Assembly: GCA_964429715.1 (NCBI GenBank)
Contig: CAYSCV010000013.1
Span: forward strand, 1 to 20,649
Source of the DNA: JACPNA01 sp964429715
Lineage (GTDB): Archaea > Nanobdellota > Nanobdellia > Woesearchaeales > GW2011-AR9
Direction of reading: 5' to 3'
Length of the DNA stretch: 20,649 bases
The notes under the pieces are model-generated. The model searched no databases, was not told the origin of the DNA, and saw nothing but the letters and a program-made list of their open reading frames with translations. Positions 13,684 to 20,649 of the stretch are shown here, piece by piece. The position numbers and the translations under genes are program-made. How positions within the stretch are numbered: position 1 is the first letter of the stretch; each line of letters starts with the position of its first letter.

Positions 13684-14241
13684 ATGGTACAACAATTAGA
13701 TGGGTTACGAAAAGAAGTTGAGGTTTCTATAAAGAATGTGACAGCAGAATATAAGTATGCTAAAGATTTACAATTACAATTACAACGAATTGATAATGAG
13801 CCTTCGGAAAAAGCGATGGCGGATGCACGAAAAGGGTTTCGAATTTTACGATGGATACAAAGAGCAGAACGGAAGTCGTTTCAATCAGAGGAAAAAATCG
13901 GAAAATTGTTGAAAGAATTAGAAAAACAGTTGCCAGGAGTATTACAAGAGAAGGGGAGAGGATTGGAAACGCAGTTGTTGATTATTCAAAAACAGATTTT
14001 GCGCATTGCAGATCGTTTTAGCGGGGAGTTGCAAAAAGAATTAAAAGAGATTATAACAGAAGAACAATTGATTGTCAAATTACAAGGGAAAAATACGGAA
14101 AAAGTGCGCAGCCAGTTAGGAGCTTTGTGTACAGAAACAAACCAAACAGTACTTAGATTGATCCAATGGGTTTCGGCAATGGAGGAGATTTTGCGTGAGA
14201 TCAAAGGGTTTGAACAACAGTTAGAGAGGGTGGTGGTGTGA
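13684..14241 (+). CDS. Unrecognised 185-residue coiled-coil protein
   Basis: I do not recognise a family. The sequence is almost entirely polar and helical, rich in Glu, Lys, Gln and Leu, with heptad-like spacing over most of its length (for example ELEKQLPGVLQEKGRGLETQ and LLIIQKQILRIADRFSGELQ), so a long coiled coil or helical bundle is likely. There is no signal peptide or membrane segment, no Cys pair and only two Cys-poor regions, so it is probably cytoplasmic. A strong ribosome-binding site and its own TATA box support real expression. The gene stands between the adenosyltransferase and a glycosyltransferase, neither of which suggests its role. Coiled-coil proteins of this size often act as structural or chaperone-like partners; nothing here decides between those. 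Confidence 0.72.
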   Translation: MVQQLDGLRKEVEVSIKNVTAEYKYAKDLQLQLQRIDNEPSEKAMADARKGFRILRWIQRAERKSFQSEEKIGKLLKELEKQLPGVLQEKGRGLETQLLIIQKQILRIADRFSGELQKELKEIITEEQLIVKLQGKNTEKVRSQLGALCTETNQTVLRLIQWVSAMEEILREIKGFEQQLERVVV

Positions 14242-14280
14242 GAAGAATTGGGTTGAATGGATTATTTTTCAGACTATAAG

Positions 14281-14288
14281 TTTAATAA
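14281..14288 (+). promoter_or_regulatory. TATA box for the glycosyltransferase
   Basis: TTTAATAA lies about 27 bp before ATG 14312, predicting a leaderless mRNA. Confidence 0.4.
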
Positions 14289-14311
14289 ATAGGACTTATT
14301 TTTTCTTTGTT

Positions 14312-15107
14312 ATGCGTAATCAACAGATTAAAGTGTTTACACCGTTTTATTGCAGTGCGACAATTGCAGAGGTGATGCGGCATAAGTTACTAGCTGATTT
14401 AGAGGGATTTTTACAACGAGTGGAGAGGTGTGTTGCGCGAGGGGATTTTATGCAGTTGTTATTGGTAGATGATGGAAATGATGTGGAGGTGCAGCAAGTT
14501 TTGAAACAGATGCAGGTGAAGTATAATTGGTTATGGGTTAAGAGGAATGAGCAGAATATTGGGTTAGATAAGACGTTGTTTGGAACGTATGGTTTTTTTG
14601 TTGAGCGAAGTTTAAATGATGAAGATATTATTGTGCGTTTAGATTCGGATGGGGAGCATGATCCGTTACGGATAATAGAGATGATTGAGAAGATACGGCT
14701 CAAAGAAGATGAGATAGGCGGGGTGTTATGCCAGATTGAGTATGCAGAAGAACATCTACAGCCGTTTGATGTGATGTTTAATCAATTTCAAGGAGCGATG
14801 CAGGGGGAGATTATTCTTGGTGCAGGGCAGAAATTGTTACATAATTCACCGGGATTTTGTGCATATAAAGTAAAGGTGTTGCGAAAGGTTTTGCCATTGA
14901 TTGAGGAATATTTGAAGTTGTATCGTGAACGATTTGGTGAAGAGTGTAAATGGGGAGCGGATATGATTGTGTTGTTTTATGCTGTGCAGAGGGAGATAAG
15001 AGTGGATACTTCGGTACGGCAAGAGTCGTTAGTATTGCCGGCGAATAGGACTATGCAGAAGATGTTGGAGCAGTTACGGACCAATACGCAGCATTTGCAG
15101 TTGATGA
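14312..15107 (+). CDS. Family 2 glycosyltransferase, 3' end lost in assembly gap
   Basis: GT-A fold glycosyltransferases transfer a sugar from a nucleotide sugar. This one begins with VFTPFYCSATI, the first strand of the fold, followed by QLLLVDDGNDV (48-58) and the metal-binding motif in VRLDSDGEHDPLRI (108-121), where DSD acts as the D-x-D. A later HNSPGFCAYKVKVL and WGADMIVLFYAV fit the acceptor half. About 265 codons are present; the frame then runs into the run of N, so the true end is unknown. No membrane segment is seen in the part available, so it is probably a soluble or peripheral enzyme. It may act in glycolipid or surface-glycan assembly; the sugar and acceptor cannot be read from sequence. 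It points toward prs across the gap. Confidence 0.75.
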
Positions 15108-15207
15108 NNNNNNNNNNNNNNNNNNNNNNNNNNNNNNNNNNNNNNNNNNNNNNNNNNNNNNNNNNNNNNNNNNNNNNNNNNNNNNNNNNNNNNNNNNNNN
15201 NNNNNNN
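15108..15207. other. Assembly gap of 100 N
   Basis: Exactly 100 undetermined bases, the conventional length for a scaffold gap of unknown size. It separates the 3' ends of two converging genes, so the true distance between them and any gene within are unknown. The linkage of left and right halves rests on scaffolding only. Confidence 0.97.
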
Positions 15208-16098
15208 TTATTTCTTAAGCGCTTGTGCTATTAAAGAGGTAACATCAATTTTACTGGTTGGTTTTTCGATGGTGTTTGTGGTAATGATATGATTCACACC
15301 TGCTTTTTTCATGACAGTTATGGCGTTTTCAACAAAGATGCCGTGAACGCCAATGGTTGTGATCGTTTTTGCACCGAGAGATTTTGCTTTTTTTGCGGCG
15401 TCAGCGATGGTTCTTCCTGTTGAGATGATATCATCAACGATAATTACATCTTTTCCTTTGATTGTAATGGGGTTAATCATTTTGACATGCACTTCTAATG
15501 AAGAGATACGTTGTTTTTCTAAAACTGTGCAAGGAATGCCCACTGATTTGGCGATATCTTCGGCCCATTGGTAGGATTCCCAGTCGGGACCGATGATGAC
15601 TTCGTTTTTGAAGTATTTGGCGGGGTAGGTTTTTTTTATGTATTCGGCGATGAGATTATTTGCGGTGAGATTAATAGCAGGAATGGTGAAGATGTCTTTC
15701 ATTGATTTATAACGGTGAAGATGGGGATCGATGGTGATGATTTTATCAATGCAGCCGTTGAGAAGTTTAGCCATTATTTTACTTGAGATGCATTCACCGG
15801 GATGAAAGCGTTTGTCTTGGCGCATGTATCCCAGATAGGGAGCGATGAGAATTATTTTTTTGGCACCGAGGTCTTTGGCAGTATGGGCGGCGAAGATGAT
15901 GTCAAGTAATGATTGATCTGGATGGGGGTGGAAAGATTGAACTATGACAAGAGTTCTGTTTTTGAGATTGCAGTTGAATTGGAGATATATATCACCATCG
16001 GGAAAAGCGTTGATGGTTATAGGGGAGTAAATAGAGTGAAGGGATTTTGCTACTGATTTTGCTAGGGGGATAGAATTGCCGCAGCTGGTGATGATCAT
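15208..16098 (-). CDS. prs: Ribose-phosphate pyrophosphokinase (PRPP synthetase)
   Basis: Prs makes 5-phosphoribosyl 1-diphosphate from ribose 5-phosphate and ATP, the entry point for purine, pyrimidine, histidine and other pathways. At 296 residues it has the usual archaeal length. Visible marks are FPDGDIYLQ (32-40), the catalytic loop YMRQDKRFHPGE (91-102), IDPHLHRY (123-130), GPDWESYQWAE (170-180) and the PRPP-binding loop DVIIVDDIISTGRTI (217-231). The stop codon abuts the assembly gap, yet the C-terminus (SLIAQALKK) looks natural, so the gene is taken as complete. A TATA box about 45 bp upstream gives a short leader. It supplies ribosyl groups for the nucleotides used by the reductases elsewhere in the window, though nothing shows shared control. 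Confidence 0.95.
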   Translation of the reverse strand: MIITSCGNSIPLAKSVAKSLHSIYSPITINAFPDGDIYLQFNCNLKNRTLVIVQSFHPHPDQSLLDIIFAAHTAKDLGAKKIILIAPYLGYMRQDKRFHPGECISSKIMAKLLNGCIDKIITIDPHLHRYKSMKDIFTIPAINLTANNLIAEYIKKTYPAKYFKNEVIIGPDWESYQWAEDIAKSVGIPCTVLEKQRISSLEVHVKMINPITIKGKDVIIVDDIISTGRTIADAAKKAKSLGAKTITTIGVHGIFVENAITVMKKAGVNHIITTNTIEKPTSKIDVTSLIAQALKK

Positions 16099-16137
16099 CT
16101 GTTATATGCCTCTTTTTTAGAAGAGAAAGAAAGAATG

Positions 16138-16145
16138 TTTATAAA
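16138..16145 (-). promoter_or_regulatory. TATA box for prs
   Basis: TTTATAAA lies 40-47 bp before ATG 16098 on the minus strand, giving a leader of about 15-20 nt. Confidence 0.5.
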
Positions 16146-16173
16146 GATTACTCTACGGCTAAAAAAATATAAA

Positions 16174-16285
16174 AGATGGCATCGGTTGTAAAGCCGCCTG
16201 CTCAATTGGGACCCTGTTTTCGCTCATCATTCACTTGCAACATAACTCTTTGCTTACCCTTAATTTTTGTCATCGCGTGCCATCT
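16174..16285 (-). ncRNA. Candidate structured RNA in the prs-lysS spacer
   Basis: The ends form an 8-bp perfect stem, AGATGGCA (16174-16181) with TGCCATCT (16278-16285), enclosing 96 bases with smaller possible pairings such as GGG-T-CCC. The segment is clearly more GC-rich than the A/T-rich flanks, which is typical of stable RNA in such genomes. On the minus strand the stem is followed directly by a T-rich run (complement of 16160-16173), like an archaeal terminator, hence the strand chosen. I find no tRNA, SRP, RNase P or clear box C/D features. Alternatives are a short plus-strand peptide frame of 38 codons starting at 16177, or a decayed minus-strand frame. The strand and the very existence of an RNA are uncertain. 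Confidence 0.3.
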
Positions 16286-16375
16286 CTATTAAAAATAACT
16301 TAAATTGTTCCTATTTTTATGTTTTGTGATGAAAAAAGCACAACCCGGATATAATCCAAAATCACCTCCAAAATC

Positions 16376-16384
16376 TTTATATAA
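16376..16384 (+). promoter_or_regulatory. TATA box for the LysRS fusion gene
   Basis: TTTATATAA lies about 26 bp before ATG 16406, predicting a leaderless mRNA and supporting that start. Apart from the prs promoter, the RNA candidate and this box, the 307-bp spacer 16099-16405 shows nothing else. Confidence 0.55.
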
Positions 16385-16405
16385 CTCTCCTGATTCAAAG
16401 TATAA

Positions 16406-18805
16406 ATGGTCAAATTCCGTATCTCACAAGCACTGTTTAAGCAATTTCCAAAATTACAAGTAGGAATCATTCTTCTTCCTCACTTTGATAACTCAAAACT
16501 AAATCCACAGATCCAATCTAAACTCAACAGCATTCAAAGCGAACTCAAAACAAAGTACACTGTAAAAGATCTTGAAACACTCCCTCACATCACTCTGTGG
16601 CGGGAAGCGTATACTTTCTTTGGGGCGAAACCAAAAAAATATAAGTCGTCGGTGGAAGCGCTGCTGACACGAGTGTTAGAAAATAATACAATTCTTTCCA
16701 TTAACAATCTGGTGGATGCCTATAACTATATTTCACTTAAATATATGCTTCCGCTTGGGGCGGATGACCTCTCAAATGTCACACACGACATTACACTCAC
16801 GTTTGCGAATGGGACAGAACAGTTCCAAGCATTAGGTACAACTGAAATACGCAACCCGGAACGTGGGGAAGTTGTGTATAAACATAACAATGATATTTTG
16901 TGCCGCAGATGGAATTGGCGCGAATCGGATGTGACACAAATTACAGAAAAAACGAAGAACGCAATTCTGTATTGTGAAAGCTTGCTTGCGGATCCAACAA
17001 TTCTCCAAAACGCACTCAACGAATTACAATCAATTCTTGGCGGGGAAATTCATATACTTACTGCCAAACAAAACACATTTGATCTTACCACAAAATTCCT
17101 CTCCCATGAACAATTTGATGAATTCTATCAAAAGAATAATGCACAAGAACATCTTTCACAACCAAAAGAAAAATCTGAACAGAAAAATCAAAGACAAAAT
17201 TCTCAAGCACAACTCAATCCAAACCACCTAAAATCAGATGAACAAGAAGAATTATACCATTGGGCGGACGTGGCAGCGGAACGGGTGATCAAAGAGAAGG
17301 GAGACAAGTTATCGTATACATTGGCGGCGGGAATTACACCTTCGGGAACAGTGCATATTGGGAATTTTCGTGAAATAATTACAGTTGATTTAGTGAAGAG
17401 GGCACTTGAGAAGAGGGGGAAGAATGTACGATTTATTTATTCGTGGGATGAGTATGATGTGTTTCGTAAAGTACCAAAAAATATGCCAAAACAGGATGTA
17501 TTACAGAAATATTTGCGGTTTCCAATCGTTGATACTCCAGATACGTTTGGCTGCCATGAGAGTTATGCTCGACATCATGAAGCGGAAGTTGAGGAATCTA
17601 TTCCAGCAGTAGGGATTGCACCAGAGTTTTTGTATCAAGCAAAAAAGTATCGCAGGGGTGAGTATACTGAAGAAATTAAAAAAGCGTTAGAGCATACAGA
17701 GGAAATTAAATCATGTTTGAATGAGTATCGAGAAGAAGAAGTGGATGAGAACTGGCTGCCGATTTCAATTTTTTGTGAGAAATGTCACAAAGATACGATT
17801 ACCAAGTTGAAATGGAAAAAAGGATATATTATTGATTATACCTGTGAATGTGGCCACCATGATGAATTTGATTTTCGTAAAAAACCGCTAGTGAAGTTGA
17901 AGTGGCGTATTGATTGGCCGATGCGCTGGAATTTTGAAAGAGTTGATTTTGAACCTGGCGGCAAGGATCATTCGACGGTTGGCGGGAGTTATGATACGGG
18001 GAAAAATATTGCACAAAAAGTGTGGAAGTTTACGGCACCGACGTATGTGATGTATGATTTTATCAGCACGAAAGGGGGAGCAGGGAAAATGTCGAGCTCT
18101 TCAGGAGATGTGATTACACTTAAAGATGTACTTGAGATTTATGAGCCAGAAATTACGCGTTATCTCTTTGCGGGGACGCGGCCCAATAAAGAGTTTGCAA
18201 TTTCGTTTGATGCAGATGTGATTAAAGTGTATGAGGATTTTGATAAGTGTGAACGGATTTATTTTGGGTTAGAGAAGGTGAATGAGAAAGAGATGATAAA
18301 GCAAAAAGTGGCGTATGAGTTAAGTTATATTGGTACAATTCCTAAAACTATTCCTTATCAGCTGGGCTTTCGGCATTTGACGACGTTATTACAAATTCAT
18401 AATTTGGATTTGGGAAAGGCAACGGTGTATTTTGAGAAAGAGCTGAAGAATGAACATGATAAAAAAAGGTTGCATACGAGAGCGTTGTGTGCGAAGCAAT
18501 GGCTGTTGAAATATGCACCAGAGGAGTTCCGATTTAGTGTGCAAGAAACGACCCAAGTGACGCTTAACTCAGCAGAGCAGGATATTTTTCATACTCTTGC
18601 CAGAAAATTAGTAGAACGCAACTGGACGGATGTGGAGCTGCATGAGGAAATGTATATTTTATGTAAAAACGCAAATATGGATGTTAAACAGTTCTTTACG
18701 TTGGCGTATCGGGTACTGATCAACAAAGAACGAGGGCCAAGATTAGCTTCGTTTATTTTGGCGATTGGGAAAGAAAAAGTCGCCATATTATTTAAGAACG
18801 TATGA
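16406..18805 (+). CDS. lysS: Class I lysyl-tRNA synthetase with an N-terminal B3/B4 domain fusion
   Basis: The enzyme charges tRNA-Lys with lysine. Residues about 281-799 are an archaeal class I LysRS: TPSGTVHIGN (311-320) is the HIGH motif, KMSSSSGD (561-568) the KMSKS motif, and C457, C460, C480 and C482 form a zinc ribbon. Residues about 1-225 are a separate B3/B4 domain of the kind found in the PheRS beta subunit and in free-standing proteins, with WREAYTFFGAKPKKYKSSVE (65-84), INNLVDAYNYISLKYMLPLG (99-118), GEVVYKHNND and CRRWNWRESDVTQITE (166-181). A Gln/Asn/Lys-rich linker (about 240-280) joins them. In PheRS this domain hydrolyses mischarged tRNA, so an editing role or extra tRNA contact is plausible, but unproven here. 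At 799 residues it is about 270 longer than ordinary LysRS-I. Base composition changes near the linker. Confidence 0.93.
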   Translation: MVKFRISQALFKQFPKLQVGIILLPHFDNSKLNPQIQSKLNSIQSELKTKYTVKDLETLPHITLWREAYTFFGAKPKKYKSSVEALLTRVLENNTILSINNLVDAYNYISLKYMLPLGADDLSNVTHDITLTFANGTEQFQALGTTEIRNPERGEVVYKHNNDILCRRWNWRESDVTQITEKTKNAILYCESLLADPTILQNALNELQSILGGEIHILTAKQNTFDLTTKFLSHEQFDEFYQKNNAQEHLSQPKEKSEQKNQRQNSQAQLNPNHLKSDEQEELYHWADVAAERVIKEKGDKLSYTLAAGITPSGTVHIGNFREIITVDLVKRALEKRGKNVRFIYSWDEYDVFRKVPKNMPKQDVLQKYLRFPIVDTPDTFGCHESYARHHEAEVEESIPAVGIAPEFLYQAKKYRRGEYTEEIKKALEHTEEIKSCLNEYREEEVDENWLPISIFCEKCHKDTITKLKWKKGYIIDYTCECGHHDEFDFRKKPLVKLKWRIDWPMRWNFERVDFEPGGKDHSTVGGSYDTGKNIAQKVWKFTAPTYVMYDFISTKGGAGKMSSSSGDVITLKDVLEIYEPEITRYLFAGTRPNKEFAISFDADVIKVYEDFDKCERIYFGLEKVNEKEMIKQKVAYELSYIGTIPKTIPYQLGFRHLTTLLQIHNLDLGKATVYFEKELKNEHDKKRLHTRALCAKQWLLKYAPEEFRFSVQETTQVTLNSAEQDIFHTLARKLVERNWTDVELHEEMYILCKNANMDVKQFFTLAYRVLINKERGPRLASFILAIGKEKVAILFKNV

Positions 18806-18860
18806 ACTTTTTCATTTTTTTAGCGAAATGTTAATAAATCAGGGTTGGAAAAATTTTGGG

Positions 18861-19817
18861 ATGAAACAAAAAACAGTTATGAGTGGATTATTTTTAGTGA
18901 TATTATTATCATTTTTGGTGTTGGCAGGACCAAGTGCGTCTGTTAGTGGTGGAGATGGAGAGCCAGCTATTAAAACGCAAGCACCAGAGCAAGTGCAAGT
19001 GGGATTATATTTATTGAATTTGGGGAAGTTTGATGTGGCGACAGGTTCTTTCACGGCGGATTTCTATCTGTCATTGAAGTGTGAGAAGAATTGTTCGATA
19101 CCAAATTTTGAATTCATGAATGGGCGAGCATCGACAATTGATAAGATGGTGGATAAGCCAACTGAGAAGTTTTACCGCATCCAAGCTAATTTAAACAGTC
19201 CCGTAGATTTGAAGAAGTTTCCATTTGATTCTCAAGAAGTGCAGATTATTTTAGAGGATAAGGATAAAGCAAGTGCACAATTACACTATGTGCCGTTGTT
19301 GAAAGAAACGGGAATTGATAAGAGTATTGTATTTACGGGATGGAATATTGATGGCTGGCGAGCAGAAGTGCATGATCATGAGTATCCAATCTATGGGGAG
19401 ACGTATTCACAGTATGTGTATTCGATTGATATTTCGCGCATTGCGTTGAGTTCATTTTTGAAGACGTTTTTGCCGGTGATTTTTATCATGCTGATTGTCC
19501 TGGCAAGTTTTGTGATCGATCCGGATAAAGTAGCGACGCGTTTAACGATGACAGGGTCAAGTTTAGTTGCGGCAGTGATGTTTCATGTGTCAATTAGCAA
19601 TCAAATTCCGCCCGTAGGATATTTGACGTTTGCGGATAAGTTTATGGTGCTGACGTATTTTGTGCTGTTGATGAGTTTTGTGATTAATATTACTTTATTG
19701 GAATTACAGGAGCGAAAGTACCATGAGTTGATTGAGAAGATTCATCGGCGAACGGAGTTTAGTACGTTGATTGTGGTGCCGTTGTTGTATGTGGTGCTTT
19801 TTCTCTTTTTTATGTAG
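18861..19817 (+). CDS. Archaeal pentameric ligand-gated ion channel (Cys-loop receptor superfamily)
   Basis: With the start at 18861 the protein has 318 residues and a clean signal peptide (MKQKTVMSGLFLVILLSFLV, then LAGPSASVSG), so this start is preferred over ATG 18828. An extracellular beta-rich domain (about 35-195) has VQVGLYLLNLGKFDVATGSF (45-64) and the superfamily's FPFDSQ (120-125) in the loop equivalent to the Cys-loop; as in other prokaryotic members the bridging cysteines are missing there. Four membrane helices follow: M1 about 198-218 with the conserved Pro, M2 about 225-245 (pore), M3 about 259-280 after PPVGYLTFADKFM, M4 about 300-318. The intracellular M3-M4 loop is short (about 20 residues), typical of prokaryotes. 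Ligand and ion selectivity are unknown. It follows lysS by 55 bp and overlaps the converging last gene by 8 bp. Confidence 0.88.
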   Translation: MKQKTVMSGLFLVILLSFLVLAGPSASVSGGDGEPAIKTQAPEQVQVGLYLLNLGKFDVATGSFTADFYLSLKCEKNCSIPNFEFMNGRASTIDKMVDKPTEKFYRIQANLNSPVDLKKFPFDSQEVQIILEDKDKASAQLHYVPLLKETGIDKSIVFTGWNIDGWRAEVHDHEYPIYGETYSQYVYSIDISRIALSSFLKTFLPVIFIMLIVLASFVIDPDKVATRLTMTGSSLVAAVMFHVSISNQIPPVGYLTFADKFMVLTYFVLLMSFVINITLLELQERKYHELIEKIHRRTEFSTLIVVPLLYVVLFLFFM

Positions 19818-20589
19818 AAATAAATGTTCTTTGAAAATGAGGTTCTACTATTTCTTCAATTTTGTGACATAATGCTTCCATATACAAAGGGTTTGATAAC
19901 GCCACCCCCAGTTCTGATTTTATTACAGTGATATCTTTATTCACTTCGAGCAATCGAGAAAAATCTTCTTTTTTATTTTCTTGAAGCGAGCATGCCAAAT
20001 AACTTATCCAAAAATTAATACCTGAATGATGAATATAAGATTGACTCTTTCGACCCCATTTCCCCCCTTCAAAACATAATGCAAGCGGGCTGTGAGGGGT
20101 GTTAAAATATTTTTTAAATTGTTCTATATATGGTTCATCTTTATATCGTGTCAGACGAAGAAAAAATACGTTTCCATTAGGGATATCATGCGTTGAAATA
20201 CCATACAAAAAAGAGTCTTCTCTTTCTATATCCATAACACTTTTCTTAGCATCAACATCAATTCCCGCTAAGAGGGCTTCAAGAGGGGCCTGAAATTGTG
20301 AAATATCATTATTTGCATCAGGAAAGATATAATCATTTGAGCCATAGATTCCAAAATTCTCATCAGGAAAAAAAAGAGAATCTTTTTGAATGAACACTTT
20401 TCTTCCGTTGTACCAATTATTCTCATTTTTATCAGAACCCATCAGTGCAACATCTGGACCAGGGTACTTTAGTCCTTCAACCATTGCAGATGCAACAGAC
20501 TCATATTTTCCAAAACTCATTTCTCCATTCATAATCCCAAGATAATGGTCTTGCATGTGTTCATTCAAGAATAAAGAGTTAATATTCAT
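19810..20589 (-). CDS. Unrecognised 259-residue protein
   Basis: I do not recognise a family. The protein has no signal peptide or clear membrane helix and is rich in aromatic residues and Asn; notable stretches are MNGEMSFGKYESVASAMVEG (20-39), GPDVALMGSDKNENNWYNGR and ALCFEGGKWGRKSQSYIHHS, followed by GINFWISYLACSL. A helical C-terminal part ends in HKIEEIVEPHFQRTF. It looks like an intact soluble enzyme or binding protein. Its end overlaps the end of the ion channel gene by 8 bp in convergent orientation. The plus strand here is richer in C than in G, unlike most of the window, and codon choice looks different from the neighbours, so recent acquisition is possible. A TATA-like stretch precedes the start. 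Confidence 0.75.
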   Translation of the reverse strand: MNINSLFLNEHMQDHYLGIMNGEMSFGKYESVASAMVEGLKYPGPDVALMGSDKNENNWYNGRKVFIQKDSLFFPDENFGIYGSNDYIFPDANNDISQFQAPLEALLAGIDVDAKKSVMDIEREDSFLYGISTHDIPNGNVFFLRLTRYKDEPYIEQFKKYFNTPHSPLALCFEGGKWGRKSQSYIHHSGINFWISYLACSLQENKKEDFSRLLEVNKDITVIKSELGVALSNPLYMEALCHKIEEIVEPHFQRTFIST

Positions 20590-20602
20590 TGCGGTAATAG
20601 AA

Positions 20603-20610
20603 TATATAAA
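20603..20610 (-). promoter_or_regulatory. TATA-like element for the last gene
   Basis: TTTATATA on the minus strand lies 14-21 bp before ATG 20589. The spacing is a little short for a leaderless start at that ATG, so the call is weak. The remaining bases to 20649 show no gene. Confidence 0.3.
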
Positions 20611-20649
20611 TCCTTCCTAAAGAGATAAGAAAATGGTGCGGACGGCAGG

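Noticed and set aside
15108..15292. Continuation of the glycosyltransferase frame through the N run to 15292
   Set aside because: It crosses undetermined bases and then reads the antisense of prs; the apparent end is an artefact.
16329..16460. Short plus-strand frame starting MKKAQPGYNPKSPPK before lysS
   Set aside because: It overlaps the lysS promoter and N-terminus in another frame and shows no supporting signal.
1..20649. CRISPR arrays, tRNA or rRNA genes, insertion sequences
   Set aside because: No regularly spaced repeats, no cloverleaf or rRNA core and no transposase were seen on either strand. The intein is the only mobile element supported.

Overview
The window is a piece of an archaeal chromosome, most likely from the DPANN superphylum (Woesearchaeota/Pacearchaeota-like); the phylum is an inference. 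The archaeal assignment rests on a CDP-archaeol synthase, a Dph2-type diphthamide enzyme, a class I lysyl-tRNA synthetase and A/T-rich TATA boxes about 25 bp before many start codons, which implies leaderless mRNAs. The DNA is A/T-rich, genes are closely packed, and a 100-N scaffold gap lies at 15108-15207.

Left part (1-5600). On the minus strand are a HEPN protein cut by the window edge, its nucleotidyltransferase partner with a DNA-binding head (a HepT/MntA-like toxin-antitoxin pair), a solitary DNA methyltransferase, the rRNA dimethyltransferase KsgA, a small basic protein made of two copies of one motif, and Dph2. Dph2 is split: an N-terminal 90-residue gene and a C-terminal 253-residue gene each look intact, and a HicB-like gene sits between them, all in one reading frame. 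Opposite these are a CDP-alcohol phosphatidyltransferase and, facing it, CDP-archaeol synthase; together they suggest a two-step membrane-lipid headgroup pathway.

Centre (5600-13600). This is a deoxyribonucleotide module. It holds the repressor NrdR, preceded by two candidate NrdR boxes 31 bp apart, then a strongly structured 140-nt leader, a class II (B12-dependent) ribonucleotide reductase interrupted by a 363-residue homing-endonuclease intein placed just before its first active-site cysteine, a second and different class II reductase with an ATP-cone, and a PduO-type cobalamin adenosyltransferase that would make their cofactor. The two reductases have complementary extras: the first has a cysteine-rich C-terminal tail and no ATP-cone, the second the reverse.

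Right part (13600-20649). It holds a coiled-coil protein, a family 2 glycosyltransferase running into the gap, ribose-phosphate pyrophosphokinase (minus strand), a 307-bp divergent spacer with a candidate structured RNA, a lysyl-tRNA synthetase fused at its N-terminus to a PheRS-type B3/B4 domain, an archaeal pentameric ligand-gated ion channel with a signal peptide and four membrane segments, and an unrecognised 259-residue protein on the minus strand.

The items most worth following are the Dph2-HicB-Dph2 arrangement, the B3/B4-LysRS fusion, the ion channel, and the reductase island with its intein and regulatory elements.
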